Notes: a model not told the origin generated them from the letters alone. A stretch of DNA of 64,000 nucleotides from JBBROS01 sp963792675 (GCA_963792675.1 CAWBWT010000002.1:2046001-2110000), one strand, 5' to 3'. Shown: positions 27,487 to 35,847, numbered from the stretch's first letter. Translations and numbers: made by a program.

Positions 27487-27891
27487 CTACGTGCGGTCGA
27501 GGTCGGCCTCTTCGCGGCGCAGCAGCGCCTCGTCGATCTGCTCGAGCAGCTTGTGGAAGTCGACCGGCTTGGCGTGGTATTCGTCGCACCCGGCTTCGAT
27601 CGCTTTCTCCCGGTCACCGGTCATGGCATGCGCGGTCAGCGCGATGATCGGCACGTGGTTCGGCGGCTGGTCCGGGGGGGAGCCGCCGCGCAGCGTGCGC
27701 GCCACCGTCCAGCCGTCCATCACCGGCAAGTCCATGTCCAGCAGCACGATGTCGGGCTGGGTGGCGCCGACTTGGTCCAGCGCTTGCTGGCCGTCATGCG
27801 CCAGAACCACCTCGAAGCCATGCCGGCGCAACCGGCGCGACAGGAAGTCCCACAGCTCCTCATGATCCTCGACCAGCAACACCTTCGTCAT
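27487..27891 (-). CDS. Single-domain response regulator (near twin of the 22833-23219 product)
   Basis: This 134-residue receiver begins MTKVLLVEDHEELWDFLSRR, with Asp52 in IVLLDMDLPVMDG, Thr in IIALTAHAMTGD and Lys in YHAKPVDF. Its first 60 residues differ from the other receiver in the window mostly by conservative changes, so the two are close paralogues. It has no attached output domain or adjacent kinase. The nearest candidate is the hybrid kinase at 23216-25586. It is divergent from the AI-2E-type permease gene and convergent with the SLC13 permease gene. Confidence 0.92.
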   Translation of the reverse strand: MTKVLLVEDHEELWDFLSRRLRRHGFEVVLAHDGQQALDQVGATQPDIVLLDMDLPVMDGWTVARTLRGGSPPDQPPNHVPIIALTAHAMTGDREKAIEAGCDEYHAKPVDFHKLLEQIDEALLRREEADLDRT

Positions 27892-27989
27892 CCTCGTGCC
27901 TCCTGTACGGCGTCGGGTTGGCCGGCTTGCCCCGTTCGGCCGCGCCGGACGCTGCAAACGGTCTCCGCCTCGGCCGGAGCCAAGCAGCG

Positions 27990-29873
27990 ATGAGCGGTCT
28001 CGGCAACCAGCCGCTTCCGGACTTGCCGCCGGTCGCTGCGGCGCGGCCGCGCGCGACGGGCGTGGCGGCGCTCAACGCGGGCGCGATCGTGGTGGCGGGG
28101 CTTTACCTCGGGCGCGAGCTGCTGGTGCCGATGGTGCTGGCTGTCCTGCTGGCGTTCGTGCTGGCGCCGTTGGTGATGTTGCTGCAGCGGCTGCGGCTCG
28201 GCCGCGGCCCGTCGGTGCTGATCGTCGTGGTGGCCGCCTTCGTCGTCATCGGCGCCATCGGCACCGTGGTCGCCGGCCAGGCCTCGTCGCTGGCGCGCAG
28301 CCTGCCATCGTATCACGACGTCATCCAAGATAAGGTGAAGTCGCTGGCCGCCGGCAGCGAGGCGCTGGGCCACTTGGCCGAGCGGCTGCGCGACATGGTC
28401 GGTGCCGGTGGCGGTGGCGGTGGCGGTGGCGGGGGCGGCGGCGGCGGCGCGTCGGGGGCGTCGGCCGCCGATCCAGCCGCGCGAACGCCGAGCAGCGCGG
28501 CCGCGGCCGACCTCGACGCCTCCTCGGCCTTGTCGCTTGCGCGGTCGGTGGTGCTGCCGCTGTTCAGCCCGCTGGCAACGGCCGGCGTCGTTGCCGTGTT
28601 CGCGATCTTCGTGCTGATGGCCCGCGAAGACCTGCGCGACCGGCTTGTCCGCCTGCTGGGGCGCAAGGACCTGCAGCGCACGATCCTGGCGCTGAACGAC
28701 ACCGCGCACCGGCTGTCACGCTACTTCCTGTTCCAGCTGCTGCTGAACTCCGGCTTCGGCGTGTTCGTCGCGGCCGGGCTGTGGTTCGTCGGCCTGCCCG
28801 GCGCCGCCTTGTGGGGCATCCTGGCCGGCACGATGCGGTTCGTCCCGTTCATCGGCACGGTGATCGCGGTCGTGCCGCCAGTCCTGCTCGCGCTGGCGGT
28901 GGCGCCGGGCTGGTCGCTGGCGCTGATCGTCCTGGGCCTGTTCATTCTGACCGACGTGGTGGTGTCCCAGGTGCTGGAGCCGCTGCTGTTCAGCCACAGC
29001 ACCGGCCTGTCGCCGATTGCCATCATCGTCGCCGCGGCGTTCTGGGCTTTCCTATGGGGGCCAGTGGGGCTGCTGCTCGCGACCCCGCTCACGGTGTGCC
29101 TGGTCGTGCTGGGTCGCTACATCGAGTCGCTCGCGTTCCTCGAGGTGATGCTGGGCGACACGCCGCCGCTGGAGCCTGCGGAAACGTTCTACCAGCGGGC
29201 GCTCGAGGGCAACACGCGCGAGATGACGCTCGCCGCCGAGCGCGCCATCAGGAGCACCTCGCTCCAGGAGTATTACGACCGCGTGGCCATGCTCGGCTTG
29301 GCTTTGATTCAGACCGACCTCGCCCGCGACGCATTGGCGTTCGACCGGCTGGACGACATCCACACCCACCTCGAAACGCTGCTGGGCACGCTGTCCCGCC
29401 GGCCTGCCGCCGAACCGGCCGAGGGCGCCGCGATCCCGCCGCGTTGGACGCAAGAAGGCGCCATCCTCTGCATCCCCGGGCGCGGTCAGCTGGACGGCTT
29501 GGCGACGGCGATGGCCCTGCAGGTGCTGCAGCGGAGTGGATTTGGCGTCCGCCACGCCTCCAACACGGTGCTGGGCGCCGGCCGGGCCGGGTCGGACCCG
29601 TTCGCGGGTGCGGCGCTATGCTGCCTGTCGGTGCTCGACAAGGGCAGCACCGCGGCGGGCATCCGCTATCTGCTGCGGCGGATCCAGCGCCAGGCCCCGG
29701 GGCTGCCGGTGGTGGTCTGCTTGTGGCAAGCCGAAGCCACCAGCCCGCTGCTGCAGGCGCTGCGGGCCGAGGGCGAGGAGGAAACGATCGTGCTGTCGCT
29801 GGGAGAGCTGGTCGCCCTGGCGCGGGTAGTCTCGGCACGCTCGATCCAGCGAACGGCGGCTGCCGCCGACTAG
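27990..29873 (+). CDS. AI-2E/PerM-family permease with long soluble C-terminal extension
   Basis: The product is 627 residues. Residues 1-400 are a PerM/AI-2E-type membrane domain (ALNAGAIVVAGLYLGRELLV, then RFVPFIGTVIAVVPPVLLAL and LSPIAIIVAAAFWAFLWGP). The periplasmic-loop region is interrupted by a run of 14 glycines. The last 225 residues are soluble and Rossmann-like, with AILCIPGRGQLDGLATAMAL and GLPVVVCLWQAEA; such tails occur in some large members of this family. The transported compound is unknown. I start at MSGLGNQ (27990). Confidence 0.88.
   Translation: MSGLGNQPLPDLPPVAAARPRATGVAALNAGAIVVAGLYLGRELLVPMVLAVLLAFVLAPLVMLLQRLRLGRGPSVLIVVVAAFVVIGAIGTVVAGQASSLARSLPSYHDVIQDKVKSLAAGSEALGHLAERLRDMVGAGGGGGGGGGGGGGGASGASAADPAARTPSSAAAADLDASSALSLARSVVLPLFSPLATAGVVAVFAIFVLMAREDLRDRLVRLLGRKDLQRTILALNDTAHRLSRYFLFQLLLNSGFGVFVAAGLWFVGLPGAALWGILAGTMRFVPFIGTVIAVVPPVLLALAVAPGWSLALIVLGLFILTDVVVSQVLEPLLFSHSTGLSPIAIIVAAAFWAFLWGPVGLLLATPLTVCLVVLGRYIESLAFLEVMLGDTPPLEPAETFYQRALEGNTREMTLAAERAIRSTSLQEYYDRVAMLGLALIQTDLARDALAFDRLDDIHTHLETLLGTLSRRPAAEPAEGAAIPPRWTQEGAILCIPGRGQLDGLATAMALQVLQRSGFGVRHASNTVLGAGRAGSDPFAGAALCCLSVLDKGSTAAGIRYLLRRIQRQAPGLPVVVCLWQAEATSPLLQALRAEGEEETIVLSLGELVALARVVSARSIQRTAAAAD
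28407..28448 (+). repeat. GGN triplet tract encoding 14 glycines
   Basis: Fourteen consecutive glycine codons, mainly GGT-GGC pairs then GGC runs, lie inside the AI-2E-type permease gene. The tract is slippage-prone at the DNA level and forms a flexible linker in the protein's extramembrane loop. Confidence 0.8.
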
Positions 29874-29880
29874 CGGGAGG

Positions 29881-29956
29881 TGGTGCCCAGGGCCGGAATC
29901 GAACCAGCGACACTGCGATTTTCAGTCGCATGCTCTACCAACTGAGCTACCTGGGC
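29881..29956 (-). tRNA. tRNA-Phe (GAA)
   Basis: On the minus strand a complete 76-nt cloverleaf can be drawn. The acceptor GCCCAGG pairs with CCTGGGC. The D-arm is GCTCAGTTGGTAGAGC, the anticodon loop is CTGAAAA with anticodon GAA, the T-arm has GGTTCGATTCC, and the 3' CCA is encoded at 29881-29883. It lies between the AI-2E-type permease gene and yacG. Confidence 0.97.
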
Positions 29957-30016
29957 GCCGGGCGGAGGCAGGGTGGTTAGCCCAGGCCGGGCCGGGGATC
30001 AAGCCCGGCACCGCGT

Positions 30017-30187
30017 TCAGTCCTCCTCGGCAACGTCCTCGGGCGCGTCCTCGTCGGCGGGGGCCGGCACGACATAGGCGTTGGTGAACCAGCGGCCGAG
30101 ATCGACGTCGGCGCAGCGTCGGGAGCAGAACGGGTGCAGCCGGCCCTCCGCCGAGGGGCGGCCGCAGATGGGGCAGGTATCAGCCAC
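30017..30187 (-). CDS. yacG: DNA gyrase inhibitor YacG (zinc-ribbon protein)
   Basis: This is a 56-residue protein from a GTG at 30187: VADTCPICGRPSAEGRLHPF, then CSRRCADVDLGRWF and an acidic tail. The two cysteine pairs (CPIC and CSRRC) make the zinc ribbon, and 'FCS.RC...DLG.W' is the YacG signature. In E. coli YacG binds GyrB and inhibits gyrase. The GTG lies 8 bp inside the 3' end of the ribonuclease gene, so translation is coupled. The order RNase E/G-yacG is common in alphaproteobacteria. Confidence 0.92.
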   Translation of the reverse strand: MADTCPICGRPSAEGRLHPFCSRRCADVDLGRWFTNAYVVPAPADEDAPEDVAEED

Positions 30188-31268
30188 GCGGCAAGACCTC
30201 CATTCGCCAGGTGCCCGGCGCAAGCGCGGGTTCGCTCCCCAGGATCAGGGGGCGCCCGGTGCGCCGTGCAAGATCGGCACGGGCCGCCGCATCGTTTTCG
30301 AGCGCGGCGGCGACGTCCGGCGCGGCCAGCAGCCGGTGCCGCGTGGCCGGCGCCGCCGCCGCTTCCGCGGCCAGATGGCGCAACGCGGCCAGCCCCGCGG
30401 CATGCGGACCGACCAGCAGCTCGTGCAGCGGCGGGTGAACCCGGGGGCGCAGGATCTCGGCCAAGCCGAGCGACGTGAAGCCGAGAAAGCGGGGCCGCAG
30501 CGGGTCCGGCGCCAGCGCGGCGGCGAACTCCGGCGCCAGCCCGGCGCGCGCCCGCGCCGCCATCCCGGCCAGATCGACAACGATGCCGCCCGACAGGTTG
30601 CGCAGCCGGATCGCACGCGCGACGTGTGGCAGGGCGGTCCGGTTGGCGTCGCGCTGGGCCCCGGCCTTGATGCGGCGCTCGGCAGTGGCGGCGCCGGCGT
30701 CGAGGTCGATCGCGACCAGGGCCGGGGTCGGATGGATGCTCGCCCGGCCGCCGCCCGGCAATGGCAGCATCGGGTCGGCCAAGGCGGCTACGGCGGCCTC
30801 GGTCGCGTCGTCCCAGGCGCGGGCGGCCACGCTGGCGCGGCCGGGCGAGACCGCCGGGTCGTCGACGACGACAGCGGCCCCGGGATGCCATTGCAGCAGC
30901 CGTTCGATCGCGCCCGGGCCGCGGGCGAGCAGGGCAGGCGGTCCGGCGCCGGCCTGCTCGGTGCGGGCGGACAGGCGCGGCCCCTTATCGCCCTGGGCGG
31001 CGCGGGTCACGACCACGGTGACGGCGTCGCCGACGCGGAGCCCGGCGCCGCCTTGGCTGTCGGGCAGGAAGCCCTCGCTATGCGGCAGGACGACGAAGGC
31101 GCCGGCCATGGCGGACACCACGGCGCCGACCCGGCCGCGCAGCCGGTCACCGACCCCGTCCGGCGCCCCGGGCCGCTCGATCGCATAGTCGAGCAGGCGG
31201 CCGTCCCGGACCGCAGCCGCACGGATCTCGCCGGGGCTGCAGGCGGCGAGGATGGTGGTCTCACTCAT
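30180..31268 (-). CDS. Ribonuclease E/G family protein
   Basis: This 362-residue protein is a short RNase E/G relative. It has an S1-like N-terminal region (VGDRLRGRVGAVVSAMAGAF...GFLP), the catalytic-domain stretch PALVAIDLDAGAATAERR with LRNLSGGIVVDLAGM, and a C-terminal helical part. It lacks the long scaffold tail of RNase E and the zinc-link cysteine pair is not obvious, so it is closer to a compact RNase G-like enzyme. It lies in the infA-maf-RNase-yacG order. Substrates are unknown; roles in rRNA or tRNA maturation are plausible. Confidence 0.85.
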   Translation of the reverse strand: MSETTILAACSPGEIRAAAVRDGRLLDYAIERPGAPDGVGDRLRGRVGAVVSAMAGAFVVLPHSEGFLPDSQGGAGLRVGDAVTVVVTRAAQGDKGPRLSARTEQAGAGPPALLARGPGAIERLLQWHPGAAVVVDDPAVSPGRASVAARAWDDATEAAVAALADPMLPLPGGGRASIHPTPALVAIDLDAGAATAERRIKAGAQRDANRTALPHVARAIRLRNLSGGIVVDLAGMAARARAGLAPEFAAALAPDPLRPRFLGFTSLGLAEILRPRVHPPLHELLVGPHAAGLAALRHLAAEAAAAPATRHRLLAAPDVAAALENDAAARADLARRTGRPLILGSEPALAPGTWRMEVLPRG

Positions 31269-31306
31269 CGTTGGATCAGCACGACGATGGCCCGCTTCGC
31301 CTCGGC

Positions 31307-31398
31307 GTCATGGCCGGACTTGATCCGGCCATCTGCGGCCCGCTGTGCGCCGACGTCGCGGCGGGCGATAGATCCCCGGATCAAGTCCGGGGATGACG
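31307..31398. repeat. REP/BIME-like palindromic repeat, copy B
   Basis: This 92-bp element begins GTCATGGCCGGACTTGATCC with GGCC on both sides of the first palindrome. It ends with a second palindrome, CCCCGGATCAAGTCCGGGG, followed by ATGACG. The inner spacer is unrelated to copies A and C. It fills most of the gap between the RNase E/G and maf genes. Confidence 0.8.
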
Positions 31399-31416
31399 TT
31401 GGAGCGCGGAGCGCGG

Positions 31417-31980
31417 TCATGGAACCAGGTAGCCGCGGCCTTTCAGCAGCTGCGCGGTCTCGAACAGCGGCAGTCCGACGACGCCGCTGTAACTGCCGGT
31501 TAGCAGCCGCACGAAGCCCGCGGCACGGCCCTGGATGGCGTAGCCGCCGGCCTTGCCCACCCCTTCGCCGCCCGCGACATACGCCTCGACCTCGTCATGC
31601 GATAGCCGGGCGAACACCACGGCGCTGTCGACCACGCGCTCGGACACCTGCCCGCCCGGCGCCACCAGCACGACGGCCGAGATCACGTGGTGCCGGCGGC
31701 CCGACAGCAGCGCGAGGCAGCGGCGCACCTCGGCCTCGTCGTTCGCCTTCGGCAGGATCCGGCGCCCGACCGCGACCACCGTATCGGCAGCCAGCACGAA
31801 CTCCCCCGGTGCGGAACAGGAAGCGGCCTTGCCGCCGGCCATACGGCGCGCATACAGCCGCGGGATCTCGTCGCGGCGGGGCGTTTCGTCGATGTCGGCG
31901 TGGACCACGCGATCGGGGCTGATGCCGATCTGGGCCAGGAGGGCGAGCCGTCGCGGGCTCGCGGAAGCAAGGGTGAGCGG
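31417..31980 (-). CDS. maf: Maf-family nucleotide pyrophosphatase (start codon unclear)
   Basis: The recognisable protein begins LTLASASPRRLALLAQIGIS, the Maf signature, and continues VVHADIDETPRRDE, FVLAADTVVAVGRRILPKA and GGYAIQGRAAGFVRLL, ending at 31417. Maf enzymes hydrolyse non-canonical nucleoside triphosphates. No ATG, GTG or TTG precedes the SASPRR motif in frame before the infA stop. The first standard start is a GTG at 31908, which would remove the motif. A rare start such as ATT (31998) or a small sequence error is likely. It directly follows infA. Confidence 0.85.
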   Translation of the reverse strand, partial: PLTLASASPRRLALLAQIGISPDRVVHADIDETPRRDEIPRLYARRMAGGKAASCSAPGEFVLAADTVVAVGRRILPKANDEAEVRRCLALLSGRRHHVISAVVLVAPGGQVSERVVDSAVVFARLSHDEVEAYVAGGEGVGKAGGYAIQGRAAGFVRLLTGSYSGVVGLPLFETAQLLKGRGYLVP

Positions 31981-31982
31981 CG

Positions 31983-32201
31983 CTACTTGAAGCGAAATGT
32001 AATCCGGCCCTTGGACAAGTCGTAGGGAGTCATTTCGACATTGACCCGGTCACCCGCGAGCACGCGAATGCGATTCTTGCGCATCTTGCCGGAGGTGTGC
32101 GCCAGGATGCTATGTTCGTTGTCGAGCTTGACCCGGAACATGGCGTTGGGAAGCAATTCCATCACCGTTCCGCTGAATTCGATCATATCTTCTTTTGACA
32201 T
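31983..32201 (-). CDS. infA: Translation initiation factor IF-1
   Basis: This 72-residue S1/OB-fold protein reads MSKEDMIEFSGTVMELLPNA, followed by MFRVKLDNEHSILAHTSGKM and RIRVLAGDRVNVEM, ending DLSKGRITFRFK. Length and sequence are canonical for IF-1, which occupies the ribosomal A site during initiation. It lies 64 nt after hisD and just ahead of maf, a frequent alphaproteobacterial order. Confidence 0.98.
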   Translation of the reverse strand: MSKEDMIEFSGTVMELLPNAMFRVKLDNEHSILAHTSGKMRKNRIRVLAGDRVNVEMTPYDLSKGRITFRFK

Positions 32202-32265
32202 TCGGTTCCTTGTTCCCGTGGCGCTTCAATGATGCCGCGGAATGTGATGATCGGTGGGAGCCGGG

Positions 32266-33561
32266 TCAAGCCGAACGGGCGAGACGCCGGGCTACGCTGC
32301 GCGCATGCGCGGACAGCCCCTCGGCCTCGGCCAGCAGCACCGCCGCGGGCCCGACCTGCTCCAGCCCGGCGCGTCCGGCGGCGACCCAGGTCGTGCGCTT
32401 GAGGAAATCGAACACCGAAAGGCCGGACGCGAAGCGCGCCGTGCGCCCGGTCGGCAGCACGTGGTTGGGTCCGGCCACGTAATCGCCGATCGCTTCCGGG
32501 CACCACGCGCCCAGAAACGCCGCACCGGCGTGGCGGATCTTCGCGAACAACGCGGCCGGATCGGCGACCATGATCTGCAGGTGCTCGGGCGCGAGCCGGT
32601 TGGTGAGCGCGGCCGCCTCGTCCCAGTCGCGCGCCAGGACAATCGCACCATGGTCGCGCCAGCTCGCGCCGGCAATGGCGGCGCGCGGCAGCGTCTGCAG
32701 CGCCCGCTCGACGGCGGCCGCAACCTGGTCGGCGAACGCGGCGCCGGTGCTGATGAGGATGCTTTGCGCGCTCTCGTCGTGCTCGGCCTGCGCCAGCAAA
32801 TCCATCGCGACGTCGTCGGCGTCCTGCCGCTCGTCCGCCAGCACCACCACCTCGGACGGTCCGGCGATGCTGTCGATGCCGACGCGGCCGAACACTTGGC
32901 GCTTGGCCTCGGCGACGTAGGCGTTGCCGGGCCCGACGATGCGGTCCACCGGCGCGACCGTCGCGGTGCCGAACGCGAGTGCCGCCACCGCCTGCGCACC
33001 GCCGACCCGGTAGATCTCGGACACGCCCGCGCGGCGGGCGGCAGCCAGCACCAGCGGGTTCAGCCGGCCGTCGGGGCACGGCACGCACATGGCGATCCGG
33101 CCGACGCCGGCGACGCGGGCCGGCAGCGCGTTCATCAGCACCGATGACGGATACGCCGCCTTGCCGCCCGGAACATACAGGCCGACCGCGTCGAGCGGCG
33201 TCCAGCGCATCCCGAGCGTCAGCCCGGCGGGGTCCGGCAGCTCGACGTCCTGCGGCAGCTGCGCCCGGTGGAACGCCTCGATGCGGGTCGCCGCGAGGTC
33301 GAGCGCGTCGGCCAGCTCGGGGGCGATCTCGGCCACCGCGCCGTCGATCTCGGCCGGCGTGACCCGGAGCGTGGCCGCGGTCAGGCTTTGCCGATCGAAC
33401 CGGTTCGTGAGGTCGAGCAGCGCCGCGTCGCCGCGTTCGCGCACATCGGCGATGATGGCGGCGACCGCGGCATCCACCCTGGCCGTGGTATCGCGCGCAC
33501 CCTGCAGCAGGGCGGTGAAGGCCGCCTCGAAGCCTGCGTCCCTTGTGTCGAGCCGGATCAT
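32266..33561 (-). CDS. hisD: Histidinol dehydrogenase
   Basis: This 431-residue enzyme catalyses the last two steps of histidine synthesis, oxidising L-histidinol to histidine with NAD. Key stretches are GLYVPGGKAAYPSSVLMNA, the VGPGNAYVAEAKRQVFG loop, and IAGPSEVVVLADE. LAQAEHDESAQS supplies the zinc-ligand Gln/His, and RLAPEHLQ and GDYVAGPNHVLPT carry catalytic histidines. Its ATG overlaps the hisG stop (ATGA). Only hisG and hisD of the pathway are in this window. Confidence 0.97.
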   Translation of the reverse strand: MIRLDTRDAGFEAAFTALLQGARDTTARVDAAVAAIIADVRERGDAALLDLTNRFDRQSLTAATLRVTPAEIDGAVAEIAPELADALDLAATRIEAFHRAQLPQDVELPDPAGLTLGMRWTPLDAVGLYVPGGKAAYPSSVLMNALPARVAGVGRIAMCVPCPDGRLNPLVLAAARRAGVSEIYRVGGAQAVAALAFGTATVAPVDRIVGPGNAYVAEAKRQVFGRVGIDSIAGPSEVVVLADERQDADDVAMDLLAQAEHDESAQSILISTGAAFADQVAAAVERALQTLPRAAIAGASWRDHGAIVLARDWDEAAALTNRLAPEHLQIMVADPAALFAKIRHAGAAFLGAWCPEAIGDYVAGPNHVLPTGRTARFASGLSVFDFLKRTTWVAAGRAGLEQVGPAAVLLAEAEGLSAHARSVARRLARSA

Positions 33562-34250
33562 GGCAGCAGGGCGTCGCGGAAGCGGGCGATCCAAGCGCCG
33601 ACCTGCTCCGGCCGGGTCTTGAGTGCGGTACGGTTGACGATCAGCCGGCTGGTCACGTGGGCGATGACCTCGGTCTCCTCGAGCCCGTTGGCGCGCAGCG
33701 TGCTGCCGGTCTGCACCAGGTCCACGATCAGCCGCGACAAGCCGAGGCCCGGCGCCAGTTCCATCGCGCCGTTCAGGTGCACCACCTCCGCCTGCACGCC
33801 GCGGGCGGCGAAGTGGCGGCGGGCGATGTTGGGGTATTTGGTCGCCACCCGCACGCGCGACCAAGTGGCCGGGTCGTCGCTGCCGGCGCTGCCGGCGGGC
33901 TCGGCGACGCTGACCCGGCAGCGGCCGATGCCGAGGTCGAGCGGCGCGTAGATTTCGGAGTAGTCGAACTCCATCAGCACGTCGGCGCCGCATATGCCGA
34001 TCTGCGCGGCGCCGAACGCCACGAAGGTGGCGACGTCGAACGGCCGCACCCGCACCACGTCGAGGCTCGCGTCGTTGGTTGGAAAGCGTAGCCGGCGGCT
34101 GTCCTCGTCGAGGTAGTCGCGCGCCGGCCTGACGCCCACGCGGTCGAGCAGCGGCCCGCATTCTTCGAGGATGCGGCCCTTCGGCACGGCAAGCACCAGC
34201 GGCGCGTCGACGTCGGCGGCAAGGCTGGCGGCCGGGAACGGGGCGGTCAT
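33558..34250 (-). CDS. hisG: ATP phosphoribosyltransferase, short form
   Basis: This 230-residue protein (start MTAPFPAASL) commits PRPP and ATP to histidine synthesis. Motifs are LAVPKGRILEEC, FGAAQIGICGADVLME, ATKYPNIARRHF and the PRPP-binding LIVDLVQTGSTLRANGL. At this length it lacks the C-terminal regulatory domain, so it is the HisG-S type that works with HisZ. No hisZ is visible here, so one should exist elsewhere. It is translationally coupled to hisD. Confidence 0.95.
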   Translation of the reverse strand: MTAPFPAASLAADVDAPLVLAVPKGRILEECGPLLDRVGVRPARDYLDEDSRRLRFPTNDASLDVVRVRPFDVATFVAFGAAQIGICGADVLMEFDYSEIYAPLDLGIGRCRVSVAEPAGSAGSDDPATWSRVRVATKYPNIARRHFAARGVQAEVVHLNGAMELAPGLGLSRLIVDLVQTGSTLRANGLEETEVIAHVTSRLIVNRTALKTRPEQVGAWIARFRDALLP

Positions 34251-34552
34251 GCAGGTGCCGAACGAGACATGGCCGGGCCATAGCACTTGCCGGGGGGCGG
34301 CGGGAACCCGGGATGGCGCGGGCCTGATGCGACCGGATCAGCCGAGACATCTCGCTGGAGGCCGGCACGGCAGGCCGCCGCGGCAAGCCGGCATCCGAAC
34401 GCCGACACTCCAAACCTGTCACATGACCCGTCATGGCCGGACTTGATCCGGCCATCTCTCGCGGCGTGGATCGTGGTGCGTCGGCGTGAGGCAGATCCCC
34501 GGGTCAAGCCCGGGGATGACGTTTTTTGGGGGGTAAGCGGCTTAACCTCGCG
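34251..34552. other. Intergenic region between murA and hisG
   Basis: These 302 bp on the shared minus strand contain the hisG leader and promoter region and REP copy C (34430-34521). The rest shows Gly/Arg-rich open frames on both strands with no recognisable protein and no RNA gene. An run of six Ts just past the repeat (34522-34527) could help terminate transcription. Confidence 0.5.
34430..34521. repeat. REP/BIME-like palindromic repeat, copy C
   Basis: This 92-bp element begins GTCATGGCCGGACTTGATCC, identical to copy B over the first 20 bases. It ends with the palindrome CCCCGGGTCAAGCCCGGGG and ATGACG, then a T run. The two outer palindromes are conserved while the centre differs, as expected for a mobile palindromic repeat pair. 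Confidence 0.82.
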
Positions 34553-35806
34553 TCAGCCGCCGACGCGCTCGATGGTGGCGCCGCAGGATGCGAGCTTCTC
34601 TTCCAGCGCCTCGTAGCCGCGATCCAGGTGGTAGACCCGGTTGACCACCGTCTCGCCGCGGGCGGCCAAGCCGGCCAGTACCAGCGACACCGAGGCGCGC
34701 AGGTCGGTCGCCATGACAGGCGCGCCGGACAGGCTGGCAACGCCGCGGATGATGGCCGAGGCACCGTGCACGTTGATCCGCGCGCCCATCCGGTTCAGCT
34801 CCGGCACGTGCATGAAGCGGTTTTCGAAGATGGTCTCGGTCACCATCGCCGCGCCTTCGGCGACCGACATCACCGCCATGAACTGCGCCTGCATGTCGGT
34901 GGGGAAGCCGGGATAGGGCTCGGTCATGGCGTCGATGCCGCGCAGCCCGTCCACCCGGCGCACCCGCATGCCTTCCGCCGTCTCGTCGATCTCGCAGCCG
35001 GCTTCGGTCAGCGCGTGGACCAGGGCGCCGAGATGCCGCGTATCGGCGCCGCGCAGCTCGACCTCGCCGCCGGTGATGGCGACGGCGCAGGCGTAGGTGC
35101 CGGTCTCGATCCGGTCGGCGACGATTGGATGGTGCGCGCCGTGCAGCGACGGGACGCCTTCGATGACGAGCCGGTCGGTGCCGGCGCCCTCGATACGGGC
35201 GCCCATGGCGATCAGGCAGGCGGCGAGGTCGCCGATCTCCGGTTCGCGGGCGGCGTTGGCGAGGATCGTCTGGCCGTCGGCCAGGGTGGCCGCCATCAGC
35301 AGGTTCTCGGTGGCGCCGACCGAGGCGAACGGCAGCACGATGTGCGCCCCGCGCAGTCCTTTCGGCGCAGCGGCGTGAACGTAGCCGCCCTCCAGCTTGA
35401 TGACGGCGCCCATCTGCTCGAGGCCCTTCAGGTGCAGGTCCACCGGTCGCGTGCCGATGGCGCAGCCGCCGGGCAGCGACACGCGGGCCTCGCGCATGCG
35501 AGCCAGCAGCGGGCCGAGCACCAGAATGGAAGCGCGCATCTTGCGGACGATGTCGTAGGGCGCTTCGGTGTTGGTGATGGCGCCGCCGATCGACAGGGAG
35601 CGGCCATCGGGCTCGACCGCACAGCCGTGCTGCGAGACCAGCGCCGCCATGGTGGCGATGTCGGCCAGGCGCGGCACCCGGCCGAGCACGAGGCGCTCGT
35701 CCGTCAGCATGCCGGCCGTCATCAAGGGGAGGGCGGCGTTCTTCGCGCCGCCGATGGCGATGCTGCCGTGCAGCGGCTTGCCGCCGCGGATGCGGATGCG
35801 ATCCAT
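34553..35806 (-). CDS. murA: UDP-N-acetylglucosamine 1-carboxyvinyltransferase
   Basis: This 417-residue enzyme performs the first committed step of peptidoglycan synthesis, transferring enolpyruvate from PEP to UDP-GlcNAc. It has the Lys22-Asn23 pair in IGGAKNAALPL, the catalytic Cys115 in LPGGCAIGTRPVDLHL (the fosfomycin target), and DRIETGTYACAVAITGG. It ends at 34553 after LEEKLASCGATIERVGG. dcd lies just upstream on the same strand. The Cys (rather than Asp) implies ordinary fosfomycin sensitivity of the enzyme itself. Confidence 0.97.
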   Translation of the reverse strand: MDRIRIRGGKPLHGSIAIGGAKNAALPLMTAGMLTDERLVLGRVPRLADIATMAALVSQHGCAVEPDGRSLSIGGAITNTEAPYDIVRKMRASILVLGPLLARMREARVSLPGGCAIGTRPVDLHLKGLEQMGAVIKLEGGYVHAAAPKGLRGAHIVLPFASVGATENLLMAATLADGQTILANAAREPEIGDLAACLIAMGARIEGAGTDRLVIEGVPSLHGAHHPIVADRIETGTYACAVAITGGEVELRGADTRHLGALVHALTEAGCEIDETAEGMRVRRVDGLRGIDAMTEPYPGFPTDMQAQFMAVMSVAEGAAMVTETIFENRFMHVPELNRMGARINVHGASAIIRGVASLSGAPVMATDLRASVSLVLAGLAARGETVVNRVYHLDRGYEALEEKLASCGATIERVGG

Positions 35807-35847
35807 GCTCGTCTTCCTTAGGGTCGGGACACTCTGGACACTTTGGC

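Noticed and set aside
25688..27589. A 633-codon minus-strand frame opposite the SLC13-type permease
   Set aside because: The plus-strand permease has clear membrane and TrkA-C motifs; the antisense frame is His/Arg/Gln-rich with no family features.
28407..28448. Possible CRISPR or tandem-repeat array at the GGN tract
   Set aside because: It is an in-frame glycine tract with no spacers or palindromic repeats; no CRISPR array is visible anywhere in the window.
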